DNA of 64,000 nt, taken from positions 186,001 to 250,000 of the forward strand of contig JAQFVV010012536.1 in NCBI GenBank assembly GCA_028023455.1, given 5' to 3'. The first letter of the stretch is position 1. Each line of letters begins with the position of its first letter. The position numbers were made by a program, and so were the translations under genes. Below, piece by piece: positions 1 through 11,183 of this stretch. Origin of the DNA: Epiperipatus broadwayi. Lineage: Eukaryota; Onychophora; Udeonychophora; Euonychophora; Peripatidae. The notes beneath the pieces are model-generated. The model saw only the letters and a program-made list of their open reading frames with translations, ran no database searches and was not told the origin of the DNA.

Positions 1-730
1 TCTCTTCTCATCTATATATATATATATATTCACGCTTGCAAGCTGAATAGAAACTGTTTCTTAAACGCTCAGAGTTTGTGTTTTAGATCTAGTTTCTTAA
101 TCCTGTCCTTCACTGACGATAGCAAATAGCTTGAAATCATGATATGAAGGTGGAAATTAAGTTAGAGATAGTGAAATACTCGCTCTGACGTTTATGTAAA
201 CAAACGCTTGAAGGTGTTTTTGGTATAACGCCATCTATAGTCATAAATACAAGCGTATGCAAGTTTTTAACTTGCATTTTTTGTTTTTCATATATATATA
301 TTGATTGTATAACACCAGTGACAGTACTAGCATGGAAATCAAATGTGGAACATTTACAATCACAGTACTGAATTCAATATGACCCTCTAACCAAGTAGTC
401 TATTCTGTCAAAAATTAGAGCATCTTTTTAAATTCAGTTTTCACCAGTCTAAATGTTCCATGTTGAATTCTTATGCTTGCTTTCAATACTTCTCTAATAA
501 ATAAGCATCTAAAGATATTTAGAATTTTATAAAAATCAATAAAAAATAAATTCTTTGTTACAAACAAATAATAGAACTAATGAAAGCAATAATGACATAC
601 ATTCTTTTTACTGAGATGAGACAAACTACACGGAAAAAATATAAAATAATTCTAAACAGGCAATTTAGGATGATTTGAATTAAGCCATCAAACATTAATA
701 ACTGTTCTTTATGCTTACACAAGCTGTTTA
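1..730. other. AT-rich sequence without recognised gene
   Basis: No coding or RNA gene is seen. A short TA microsatellite lies near 13-29 and another near 290-300. The segment 50-250 is less AT-biased and includes a GCCATCTATAG motif near 230, a string also seen in variant form near 44705, so it may be the edge of a mobile element. The short ORF on the minus strand at 558-764 has no recognisable domain. Confidence 0.5.
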
Positions 731-1090
731 CACACAGACAAAATTCTCCATACAGTAGTGCCAATCAGTGCAAGTCAGAGTGATTAATGGATGCAGGAAT
801 GTTTGCACATAAAATCCTTATCTAGTGCCTATCTCTAGACCGGTTTCTAGCCTATGGCTTTCATCAGTGAGGAATCTTGGATCTGAGAGCACTGCACTTA
901 GATCTTAGGATCTAATGCAACCCAATAGCAGCCATCTTTTACTTTTTTAGCTATCAGTCTAGAAACTGGTCTGGGAATCTTGGATGAGTAGGCACTAGAT
1001 AGGGATTTTATGCACAAATCTTCCTGCATCCATTGATTACTCTGGCTTGTATTGAGTGGTGTCATGATTTGAATATTAAAATTCTGTAAA
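731..1090. repeat. Family D fold-back element, copy D1
   Basis: This is a palindromic repeat of about 360 bp. The left arm (gtagtgcca, then gtgattaatggatgcagg) returns as the reverse complement in the right arm (cctgcatccattgattac, then gagtggtgtc). Related copies are at 19920, 41570 and 46685. The left arm carries a hammerhead-like motif on the minus strand. The right arm keeps only the 3' half of the same motif on the plus strand (GAAACTGGTC followed by TGGGA and TTGGATG near 971-996), with the CTGATGA half replaced. No ORF is present. Confidence 0.75.
828..883 (-). ncRNA. Hammerhead-like ribozyme motif, family D, copy D1 left arm
   Basis: On the minus strand the order is GATCCAA, CTGATGA (867-861), stem II AGCC/GGCT with loop ATA, GAAA (847-844), then CCGGTC. 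Stem III would be AC/GT closed by a CG loop, and GTC is the canonical cleavage triplet, with predicted cut between 838 and 837. Stem I is eroded in this copy (CCTCA faces TAGAG and CCAA faces TAGG), so activity is doubtful. Stem II has an A opposite A next to the core, a deviation shared by all family D copies. Known hammerheads have the same core order; cleavage here is inferred. Confidence 0.6.
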
Positions 1091-1184
1091 ATAGTGCACA
1101 AAAGTAATAAAATGAAAGCAAAATAGCAATCTATTGGTAAGTAAAAAAGGATATAAATATAAAAAAATAATATATATATATTTA

Positions 1185-1740
1185 AATAATGCTTTTATGT
1201 AAACAATCGTAGCCAACTAAAAAGTAGAAAAATAACGAAGTAAAAAGTACACTAAGTTGAATTGGTAAAATGTAAAATCTATATCTCAGCTATTTTGCCA
1301 TTCTTGGAAAAGATCAGAGATCTTAAAAATCTACACTTGTTATAAAACAATTGGAAATTGCAGAAATATTCTAATTTTAAAAAGGCATTTGAGATTCAAA
1401 TAAATCATAAAAATGAAGAAGGCCTCAAATGCGTCTATGAAATGACAATTTTCCTATAGTTTCCAATGTTTTATAACAAGTCTACATTCTTAAGACATCT
1501 GATAGTTTCCAAGAATGGCAAATTAGCCTAAATTTAGTTTTTTCTCCTTTTTAATCAGATTTTATTGTTAATTTCCTACCTTTTAGTCGGCTAGTAGTGC
1601 TGTTTACACAAGAAGCATTATTTAAAAACTTTTTTTTTACATATTAATTGGGTAAAACTAAAAAAAAAAATCTCAGCTGGAGCAACATTCAAAAATGTGA
1701 ACATACAGACACATGCATAGACAGGGCAAGTTAATAAAAA
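1185..1740. repeat. Family P palindromic element, copy P1
   Basis: A long inverted repeat. The left arm (tgtaaacaatcgtagccaac near 1198, gccattcttggaaaagatca near 1295, aaaacaattggaaattgcag near 1343) matches the reverse complement of the right arm (tgttttataacaag near 1468, agtttccaagaatggcaaat near 1503, ttttagtcggctagtagtgc near 1581). A 3' extension (aaaatctcagctggagcaac, 1667-1740) is shared with copy P2 at 43640-44260. There is no ORF, so it resembles a nonautonomous fold-back element or MITE. Confidence 0.7.
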
Positions 1741-2309
1741 AGCATTTATACTAACTTGACATTGCACAAAAATGTTTTAGCACTGAAAAGAAAACCCAAT
1801 TACTGTAAAGTGAAATGATGCATATTACAATGAAAAAATGAGACACTCAATTAAATCTAAAAAATGAAATCATTATAAAGATTTAAGAGATGTAGGTGGA
1901 CAGAGAAATTGCTCACAATGTAATATACAAAATGCTATGTGATAAAAATATACGAAGATGACTGGAAATATATAACACTATATTGTTATTTAGAAAACTT
2001 GAAAAACTATATTATGAAGTATCTATAGATAACTTAAAATCGTTAATATAGCTACTGGCCTAGTTTCAAATTATAAAATCATATAAACCAGCTGGTTGGG
2101 TTCAAATCTTAGGATTTTTGAATCTCAACTTTTAATTTGAATAATTTAACATATTTAAGGAAGATACCTAGTCAGATACTGGTATATAAGTGTGGATATT
2201 ATGCTTTTTAGGGTCCATTAAGTACTGGAGTCTATAATAGAGTAAATAAAGCAAATTATTTGTTTTAAAATAGATGTTGAATAGGATAAAATATATGATA
2301 AAAAAAAAC
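1741..2309. other. AT-rich sequence, no feature recognised
   Basis: No ORF, RNA gene or repeat relationship was found by reading. The composition matches the rest of the AT-rich background. Confidence 0.4.
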
Positions 2310-2435
2310 TATGGCTTTATTGCTTGGAAATTTACAAGAAGTTCAAGGCCAGGTCTGCAAGCTCCAGAATTGATTTTAGGACCTCCTGATCCCAAGTCAG
2401 ATGCTCTATCAACTCTGCCAACCCAATCAGGAAGA
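2310..2435 (-). mobile_element. tRNA-derived SINE (SINE-2), copy 1
   Basis: Read on the minus strand this begins with a tRNA-like head. It has a box-A-like block (TTGGCAGAGTTGATAGAGC), an anticodon arm with stem TCTGA/TCAGG around loop CTTGGGA, and a weak box-B-like TAAAATCAATTC. It ends in a tail (GAACTTCTTGTAAATTTCC, then AAGCAATAAAG) shared with the copies at 9515 and 9651. The loop would give a Pro-like TGG anticodon. The shared non-tRNA tail and degraded box B argue for a SINE rather than a working tRNA gene. The plus-strand ORF at 2274-2465 only overlaps this repeat. Confidence 0.65.
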
Positions 2436-2514
2436 ACATATGATGATTTGCTAGTATTTAAATGATAATATTGAAATACAAATACAGTATGTATACTTGA
2501 AGTTAGTTGTAATT

Positions 2515-3180
2515 AAAGGGGATTTGAACCCATTCTTTCAAGCTCCCTTCAGTCATCAACTCTATCTAATACCCAATACACATAACCACACACATGTGAA
2601 AAAGATATCTCCAATACATGAACCAGCATTCGTCATTTGGACTGCATCATCTCCCACACACATATATAATCAATACTCAGCTTATATTAAGATACCAAAT
2701 CTACACACTTTAATGGACAGGCTTCAATCCTCTCTGCTCTCTAACTTTTTAGCCATCCTTATCAATGAAAATCTGATGATGGAATGCTCAAAGCCTTTGT
2801 TGATGCCAGTATTATAGTCATATCCATGTTGATTTTAAATCAATCTAACCCCTCATATATAGAACCTTAATATATCCATTTAAATGCACTGAACAGGGAT
2901 GGGCAGAATACAGGTTGAATAATATGTAATATTTTCACTGTTGTGAATGGCTGAAGAGTTGGAGAATGAACGGATTGAAGCCTGTACATTAAAGTGTATA
3001 GATTTACTATCTTAATATAAGCTGAGCACTGATTATTTATATGTTAAAAGGAGGGCGCCTTGACATCAGTTCAAAATTGTTAATTGTTATTGATATTAGG
3101 ATTGACTAAGTGTTGACTGGCTTTTAATGATCTATCTATATGGGAGATGATCATCCAGACCATTCAGCATGATATATATA
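2515..3180. repeat. Family A palindromic element, copy A1, decayed
   Basis: The left arm begins with the family A end (ggggatttgaaccc) and runs through acacacatgtgaaaaagata to the region that should hold a minus-strand hammerhead near 2600-2660. There the motif has lost its GAAA block: CATTCGTCA and GAACCAGC remain but gcatgaaata is missing. The right arm (ggctgaagagttggag near 2949, ttaatataagctgagcactg near 3012) mirrors it. A second remnant near 3140-3172 (gggagatgatcatccagacc, ttcagcatga) has lost the CTGATGA half. The plus-strand ORF 2497-2817 overlaps this repeat and is not regarded as a gene. A family F fragment lies at 3058-3120. Confidence 0.65.
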
Positions 3181-3206
3181 TATATTGTGCCCTTTTCTAT
3201 ATCATC

Positions 3207-3241
<35 letters not shown>
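3173..3241. repeat. TA microsatellite with duplicated ATTGTGCCC block
   Basis: Two TA runs flank a short copy of the string ttgtgcccttttctata. The same string starts the 5-kb repeat L immediately after the second run. This suggests slippage or duplication at the insertion boundary. Confidence 0.7.
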
Positions 3242-3244
<3 letters not shown>

Positions 3245-6200
3245 GCCCTTTTCTATAGGTCGGTAATAGTTCATAACAGTCAATTACTAAAAAATTTTAA
3301 ATTTTAGAATATGTTCTTTTAATACATTAATTATAGTTTGTCGATTATATTTTTAAAGTACAATTTGAAGCTAAAGAGAATACGTAGTATATAAAATCAT
3401 TTAAAAATAGTTATGTAAAGCTTTAAATATTGTTGCATATGGTTGTAAAAGCTGGCCATATTAAATAACACAGCTATAAATAATTAAAAGTATATTTAAT
3501 AAGCTCAATTTTAATAGTCTTAAACGTATAGATAAATAAATGTTATACAGTATTTAAATTTATAAACTATATTTAATAATCAAAATTAATATAATATATT
3601 TTAAAAATAAACTTTATGATGGTGAAAATTATATCTAGTTCTATATTTTTAAAATTATTCTTCCAAATTTTTTATAATTATTTTATATAATATAATAAGT
3701 GTATCAATTTTATAAATCTAGGCAGAGAAATAGATTAAAAATCGTCTGTCAAAGTTATTAATCATGTGAATTTTAATGTATACTTTCACACACACGCTTG
3801 TTAGAATTTAATAACAAAGTTTGTGTATTATAGAGTTGGATATAAGGATTATTTATTATAGAAGTGAATATTAAAATATTATGTAGTTATTTCCAAATGC
3901 TTAAATGATGTAATAAAGACGAATACATTCATAATATAAAAATTAAATATTTTATTTAAATAAAAATAGATAAATTGAATATTAATAAATGGAATAAGTT
4001 ATTAAATGTTATTTTAAAAGTTATTTTAAAAGATTAAATAATTTTAATAAAATAATAATTGAATTAAAAGTGGTATTTTAAATAATATTTTTTAAATTTT
4101 ATTACGTCATAATTTCTAATTTTGAAATTCAATTCTACTTGAAATTGAAAATATGTAAATTTGTTCTCAAGCTAAAGTAAGAATTAATCAATAGGAATAG
4201 GTATTCTTACAGACTATAAATATGAATTGCACGGGGGTATAGAGGGAGATTAATAATGTACTGAAACCGGAGAAAGGTAAATTATAAATATCAAAAAGAT
4301 AGTATTTTTAACATTTTTATTTTAGTCAATTTTTTTTTTAGTACTTTCTTATAAATTTATCTGCAAAAAAACTAATTGATAATTTTAAAAGTATTTTTTG
4401 CAAAAGTGAGTTTTAAAATATAATAATTTAGAAACTTCGTGGAAATGATTTTCTAATTTTTAAAGTACTTACCAGTCGTATTTTATCTAAAAATTTAACC
4501 TAAACTTCGCAATAAAGGATGGATATACTACGAAATAAAATGGATATAAGTTGTAATGCTGAAAAAATATTTTAAATATTTATTGATACAGCTTTATTAA
4601 TACTTCACCGGAGAACTGTTTTGGTACATAAAAAACCACAGCTCAGACATTATACGGAGTCTAAAAAAAAAAAAAAAAAAATTTGAAACGTATTATTTAT
4701 AAGCCTATCCAAGATTTATTTTTTAAATAGTAATAAGTCAATTATATTTCATGAATTATTTTATATAATATAATATTCAAAGGAGTAAAATGTTATATCC
4801 TTTCTGAAGGTAACATTTTTAAAAATATTTTCAAGAATTTAAGAAAGAACCCAGGAGAATATGTTACAGAAGCGTTTTTTGATATTAAAATATCCGGTCT
4901 TAGAATTATTTAAAATGTATTTAGAAAAGATTTGTTTAAAAGTACTTGAAGTTTTTTTTTTATTATTTTTGAAAGAGATTTATAAAAAATACCAAATGAA
5001 AGTTTAAATGTATCAAGAAGGAAACATATATAAAAAAGTGAACACATAGTTGAATAAAAGATGGATCCATGGAAATACAAATAGTGCTTAAAAGTTTATC
5101 GAATATTTTTAAAGTTAAATTAGATGGATTGATGCATCGGATATGCAGAGAATATTGGTAGAGAAGATTAAGAAGCTTCACGGGATTAATTAATATTATG
5201 ATTTAATAATTATCATCCTAAATACTAAAACCAAGAATTATTTTCTATAAATTTTACTAAATGGATTAATAATTATTTTTATTTTAAACTTTAACATGCT
5301 TGGAGGAGAACATTTTTAAAAACTCTAGAGAAAATAATAAACATTTTGGACTTATCAGGAACTATCGTCAAGAAAATATGTAATTATACTTTTGATTCCT
5401 TTTATTTTGTTAACTTAGTTTAAATCTAAATTTTTATATAAGATTAGGAAAAACATAAAAACATTAATTTATTAATATTAAAATTTTATAATATAACAAT
5501 CTAATAATTTAGTTAAAAATATTTTAATATAAAGTGTATGGGTGTGAATTTTTTTTATATCTGCAATGCTCAAGTGGATAAAGGAAGCCTACTGAACACG
5601 ATGACTAGATAAAGGTTATTGGTAATAATAATAACTATTGATAATTTATAATGTATATATTTTTTGTTTTCTTTAGATCATCCATAAATTGGAAGAATGA
5701 AGTGTAAAAGTTTTTTTACTTATATGTATGGCATTTCATACAACATTTTAAAAAACATTATGAGATAGGATTGATTTGAAAATATGCATACGACGATTTT
5801 TTTTTTTTTTATTAGTGATATAATCCAACATAACAAATAATTATGTGATTCTTTTAAAATTTTCATGTTATTGGATATTCAAATATTGTCTAAGTAGATT
5901 GTATATGATTAGACATATAGAATAATGAAGTAAGCAGACTTTTCTTGTGGAACAGCTAGATTGTTTAACTATTAATGAATTTTATTTATTGTTTTTGTAA
6001 ATGCAGATAGTTATTTATCGATGTAAGATGTGGAAAATCTTGAGAAATAATGTTGAGATAGTGGCTTGGAAGTACTTAGTGAACAGGAAACCAAGATGAT
6101 GTTTTAAGAAATAGGATGTTATAAGGAATGGAAATAATATTTAGATCGGAAGAGAACGTCAGCATAGTTAACAAAGCCCTATGACTGATACACATTTTAT

Positions 6201-8215
6201 TTGGACAGTGTTTATATTTCTTTAAATATTTGATGTTCTAATAAAGCTGAAGAAATAGCTTTAACATCGTCCCTGTACTAGAGGATATTAGGCAGGTAAA
6301 TGTCATATCTCTTTGCACTGTGCCATGATTTTGAGATATGTTAAGAGTAATACTCTAGCTTTCTTCCTTAATCCTATACATCTGTTTTCGCTATCTTTAT
6401 TTCATGTAACTGCATCGTTTAGTAAGATATGTTTAAGAGAAATGATAAATAATTTAGAACTTAGGTTATGCTATCATTTTGTATAAGATTGGTTTATTTG
6501 CTTAGAAGGAATAGGACGTTATAACTTAAAATTGAAGATCCAAAGTATCCTAAGGAAAGAAAAGAATCATAGAATATATTTTGAATTTTATTTCGGAAAT
6601 GAAATATAAACTTTTTTAAAATAAAGTATCTAAACAAAGATATTTTCTTTAAAGTGATAATAATTTTAAATGCTTTAGTATTATTTTTTTTAAGAGAAAA
6701 ATAAGTATTGCATATTTTTAAAATACAATAGTACAAAGTAAATTACGTAAACAATATGCATAGTATATTGTTTGTTTATTGATTAACAGAAATATATTGA
6801 TGATTACACTTATATCATACTAAAATAAGGCTTAAAGAAGAATATATTATGATTAGTAAACATTGTGTGATAAATACTAAAATCTAGTACTGAATTTTGG
6901 ATAATATTTTGTGTAACATCTTTGACTTTGCAAGATGAAATTTTTTTTAATATTTTGAGAAATCCATACGCATTATAAAATTTTGTTTTCTATAGAATGT
7001 TTTTCTAAGTATGAATTTTTAAAAATAAGATAGTTTAATAATATTAAGGATAAAATGCTGTTGCTAATAAAGTAGATAAATATATTTGTAATAAGTTAAC
7101 CATAATGAGAAACCAAATAGTAACATTTTTTTTTGATTTTGTCCTAAATCTAAATAAAGATATAATTGAAATATAAATTATTTTTTTTTATAACCCGGTA
7201 GATCAAACTGTAAAGTAAAAAAGTTAAGGATATCCACTGTAAATAGTGTAAATAAATTGTTTATTTATTTGTTGTTAGTAATAAACTTTGTTAAATTTTG
7301 TTATTTCAAAAATTTTGTGTCTGAGTTATTTATTTCTCCACATCGCTGCATGAAATCACAATATATGCATAATAATTGAAACAAATATATAATTTTGCAC
7401 AAAAGATAAATAGAGAATTATTTTAAGAATTTTAAATATTTATTGGTATTCATTATAATTAAATAATCATAATCTTACATTATTTTATTGGTCATAAATC
7501 AGTTATCACAATATTATATTAAATTATATGCTATCAGTTGCCACACATATTTTGTTTGTCAGATTATTAAAATGCTACCACGTATTTATTATATCATTAC
7601 ATGAAGATATAAGATCATATTATATTATTTCATTATTTTATTATGGTAATAAAATTATAATAAAAAGAAAAGATATACAGAATTAGTTAAACAATGAAGA
7701 ATATTATTACTGTTATTTATTATTATTAGTTTCAGTGTAGTAGATTATGACATAAAATCCCTTCTCATATTTTACTACCATATTTTTATTAACTTAGAAT
7801 AAACTTTATGAACCTGAGATTATTTTATTGAGCTAGATTATTAAATAGAAGATTAAGATTTAATTATTAGTTTAATCTTAGTGAGTAGAAGTTATTAAAG
7901 TCATAAGAATACTATGATTTTGTTATTTGAAAGAGTAATAAGGGGGGATGGTGTTCTTATGCCATTGAGGTAGTATCCTGTGGGATATTGGCTCAATGTA
8001 ATCTATCTTGTCACCTGTATTTTCACTTCAAGTCTCATGAAAATATTAAATATTTATTTAATTTATTTTATAAACTGAACCTTATTGGTATTTTAAATTT
8101 GAGCTAGTGAAACATTTTAATTTTAATGCTGAATATTTTAGTTATTAATTATTAACTGAGATAGAACCCGTTTTATTTTATATCATATATTATCTGGAAG
8201 TGAAGATGCATGAGA
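3240..8215 (+). repeat. Five-kilobase noncoding repeat L, copy 1
   Basis: This block is collinear with 31037-36078 in the same orientation, with roughly equal length and moderate divergence. Landmarks shared by both copies include gcccttttctataggtc at the start, gctggccat(a/t)(a/t)taaataac near 3453, cactgtgccatg near 6318, gtaaatagtgtaaataaatt near 7238, and gtatcctgtgggatatt near 7974. Neither copy has an ORF over about 80 codons, and the ORFs of one are not conserved in the other. It may be an old transposon whose coding capacity is gone, or a segmental duplication. No terminal repeats were identified with confidence. Confidence 0.75.
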
Positions 8216-8286
8216 TTACAGGTTTAGATTTTGGCCCCCAATGTGGTTGGCATGATGTGTAGTGGAGCTACACATAGGTTAGGTTA

Positions 8287-8330
<44 letters not shown>

Positions 8331-8380
8331 GATATTTTTATATGTGTATATCTCCATATATATATATATATATATATATA
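8287..8380. repeat. Paired TA microsatellites
   Basis: TA runs at about 8287-8325 and 8357-8380 flank a 31-bp segment (8326-8356) that is itself a small hairpin, with ttggagata at one end and tatctcca at the other. Confidence 0.8.
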
Positions 8381-8450
8381 TTGGAGATATTTTTCATGTG
8401 TATGTGGTCATTAAGGGAGCTTGAAAGTATAGGTTCAAATCTCCTCTAAT
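8381..8450 (+). repeat. Family A right-arm fragment starting at the ribozyme cut position
   Basis: The fragment begins TTGGAGAT right after a TA run and continues through tcatgtgtatgtggtcat to the family end ggttcaaatctcc. In full family A copies TTGG is the first sequence 3' of the predicted hammerhead cleavage site. This copy therefore starts where a self-cleaved RNA would start. The preceding TA run makes the exact boundary ambiguous. Confidence 0.55.
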
Positions 8451-9514
8451 TATTTACATGCCAGTTTTTTAAATCAATTATACAGAATTACAAACCATTT
8501 CCATAACAACTTTCTTAGTTCTAGCATTTTCTGCATGTAAATATTATGCTCCTATTTAGAGAAAAAGTTCCAATACTAAACATTTGGATTGTCAATTAAA
8601 TATTACCATGAGAAATGTTAGTGAAAAATTAGTCTATTCATCACAATAGCTCCCTGTTCTTTCACATATTGCTTCTTAGGCATCAGAAGAAAAGTCGCCT
8701 CATCAAAATTATAAAAATTGCTGTTAAAAAAGTCACTATCTGAGACTCATCTCAAATCCAGATCTTCTTTTTAAATGTTCAACCAAAAATGTAAAATCAA
8801 AGAAGTTGTGTTTTGATATTCAACAACCAAATGTCTTTTTCAGAACCAACACTTAGGTCAGCTGAATTTGATCTTCCTAGATATAACTTGAAACAAATTT
8901 AGGATAGATTGTAATCCATTAAGCTCATCTTTTTTTTTATAAAAAAAATTTAACAATTACTGATCTATTTATATAAATGTGGTCAAAAGAAACCATGAAC
9001 TATATAAAAGTTAATGACATTCCAATCAATGGCTAAAGTGGTGGATTTTAAGGATTTAACAAAGCCACACATGAGTCTATTTTTTGTTTGGAATCTGCCG
9101 ATTTATTTATTTAGTTAAGATGTTTAAAAATCTAAATGGGTAATAAATAAATATGAATTGTTCCAAGAATGTACTATAGGTATAAATATGTTTTTGAAGC
9201 CAAATAAAATGAAAAATCTTGGAAAAAACATGTTTGACAATGATTGTATTATTTTTCATTCAAGAAAACACGTGACATTTATATTTTACCTAAATAACGG
9301 AATAAACGTATAGAGTATGCGCAAAATATAGGTTTATTAACAGAAGTTCAATGACGGATATAATAATTAAGAAAGATTAATCGATTAAAACAGAAAAAAG
9401 ACGTCATTGTTATTAAATATTCTTTTTTGAATATTTCATGTAATACAGGCTTCTAACAATGATATCTTAAACCTATTAAATCATGGGATGACAATGTTTT
9501 ATATATAAAAGACT
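8451..9514. other. AT-rich sequence, no feature recognised
   Basis: No ORF, RNA or repeat family was identified in this stretch. It is slightly less biased than the L repeat. Confidence 0.4.
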
Positions 9515-9640
9515 AAGGGCTTTATTGCTTGAAAATTTATAATAAGTTCAAATATCAGAACTGCGAGTATCCAGAAACTACCATGAGATCTTTCAATCAC
9601 CAAGTCAGAGGCTTACCAACTTCACCAAACCGTGCAGGGA
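9515..9640 (-). mobile_element. tRNA-derived SINE (SINE-2), copy 2
   Basis: On the minus strand the copy runs from CCTGCACGGTTTGGTGAAGT (box A region), through GCCTCTGACTTGGTGATTG and ATCTCATGGTAGTTTC (box B position), to a tail ending AAGCAATAAAG. It shares order and tail with copies 1 and 3. Box B is degenerate, so it is a fossil insertion. Confidence 0.65.
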
Positions 9641-9650
9641 AAAAATACAC

Positions 9651-9772
9651 TAAAGGTCTTATTGCTTGGGAATTCATAAGAAGTTAAAGAACCAGAACTA
9701 GTGTCAGAATCAATCATGAGATCTCATTTTCCCATGATGGAAACTCCATGAACTGCACCGAATTATGCAGGG
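9651..9772 (-). mobile_element. tRNA-derived SINE (SINE-2), copy 3
   Basis: This copy lies directly beside copy 2 in the same orientation, separated by about 10 bases. The head (CCTGCATAATTCGGTGCAGT) and the tail (AATTCCCAAGCAATAAGACC) are kept. The anticodon-arm region is replaced by a short unrelated stretch. The side-by-side arrangement suggests a tandem dimer or two insertions at one site. Confidence 0.65.
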
Positions 9773-10075
9773 TATCTAATATAGCATTTTGATGAGATGC
9801 AGGCAATATTTTGACTGCTTTTAAAATAATGAAATAACATTAAATTCAGTGCATCTGACAAAGTATGTTTTGTATCTAATCATTTAACTCTTCATGAAGA
9901 GATCCAAGTTGACGGGTTTAAATTGACACTTCATCATCATAACTAACTGAAAAAGATGTGACCTGTTTGGATACCTAGTGAAATTTTAATGTATTGTGAC
10001 CATACATTTGTTTCAAACATGTGGAAGTTTTTAAAAATATGTGGATCCTGTAAAGTTGTACCACCTGACTTTAAG
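9773..10075. other. AT-rich sequence, no feature recognised
   Basis: Nothing recognised. The 3' end may already belong to the decayed LINE that follows. Confidence 0.35.
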
Positions 10076-10079
10076 AATA

Positions 10080-10560
10080 CTTCAAAAGAGAATGGGAAAA
10101 ATTGTATTAATTACTGATGAATATCAATATTATCTATTACAATACATTCCTTTTAAAATTTTTATTGGTTAACCTGTTTTAGAGACATATAATCAGTTAT
10201 TAGAAGTTCATTCTAGTTTTGTAGAGTTAAAACATTTTAGACATAAGATTTTTGTTACCAGATAAATGCAAATCTATAGTGAGAAAAATTGGAATCAATA
10301 TATTGTTTTTATAGATTTAAGCAATGCATTTGATTCAGTTAAACACTAAAGTTTTTGGTAATGTTTAAAATATCCTTAAAAATTTATTTATACTATATAG
10401 CTATTATTTTATGGTATTAGAACAAACTTTATTGCTGCAGATCAAAAACTGGATACATTTAAGATTAAAAGCAGAGTTTGTCAAAGATACTTTTTAGTTC
10501 CCAGTTTGTTTTCCATTTTTTATCATTATGGTTTTGAGTACTATTTATAGGTAGTATTAT
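10080..10560 (+). pseudogene. Decayed LINE reverse transcriptase core
   Basis: Several frames on the plus strand together give a non-LTR reverse transcriptase. A block near 10290-10345 reads FIDLSNAFDSVKH, matching the first catalytic-aspartate motif (F-x-D-x-x-x-AFDSV). A block near 10440-10530 reads TFKIKSRVCQRYFLVPSLF, matching the usual FKIKSGVRQGxxLSPLLF motif. The frames are interrupted by stops and shifts and no YxDD box is visible. An active enzyme would copy LINE RNA at the target site; this copy cannot. The minus-strand LINE end at 10640-11165 may be the inverted remainder of the same insertion. Confidence 0.65.
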
Positions 10561-10639
10561 GAGAAAGACATTAAAGTAACATATAAATATGGATAAATAA
10601 ACTGGACTTGTAAAGGCATTATATATATCACCATCATTA

Positions 10640-11165
10640 TCATCATTTTCAACCACTATCTATCCATTGCTGGATGAAGTGTTTTTCTGAAGGTTCACAC
10701 ATGTTAGATGATGGAAATAGTTCAATATAAAAATACAACTGCTGGACGAAAGTCTCTTTAAGTTCAACCCATTTCAAATCTCTAGTCTCTCTTCTTCACA
10801 TCACTCCAACACACTTTTCTTATTTCATTCATTCACCTTGCATATGGTCTTTTTCTAGGTCTTCTACAATCTCTTGAAATCTGGTTTATGATTTCAATTG
10901 TCCATCTATTATTATCTCTTCTAGCAATATGTCCAGCCCAACTTAACTTCAGTTTTTTAATTCTTTCAATATCAGTAACATCTGTTTGTTTTCCCACCCA
11001 CATATTTGATTTTTGATCTATTCTTGTTACTTTTAACATGCATTTATTTATATTTTGTTGAGTGATCTGAAGTCTCTGTATTGCTATTCTGCTAAGTGTT
11101 ATATTTTCTTTTAATATTAAGTTATTTGTACCAAAAACACACCAATCAAGTTCAATTCTAGGATT
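10640..11165 (-). pseudogene. LINE 3' end, endonuclease/reverse transcriptase C-terminus
   Basis: The minus-strand frame contains a block reading RIKKLKLSWAGHIARR followed by DNNRWTIEI and RPRKRPYAR. This is the conserved C-terminal region found in many APE-type non-LTR retrotransposons. Translation continues in broken frames to a noncoding end at a GAT/ATG-rich tail (tggttgaaaatgatgataat on the minus strand, near 10650). The same tail ends the copies at 13080, 22719, 41165 and 50489. It is a 5'-truncated, non-functional insertion. Confidence 0.75.
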
Positions 11166-11183
11166 ATATATATATATATATAT
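11166..11183. repeat. TA microsatellite at LTR boundary
   Basis: A TA run directly abuts the TGAACC end of the LTR that follows. The same arrangement occurs at 58644-58671. Confidence 0.8.

Noticed and set aside
2497-2817. A 106-codon ORF that might be a gene
   Set aside because: It lies in the left arm and centre of family A copy A1 and is not open in other copies.
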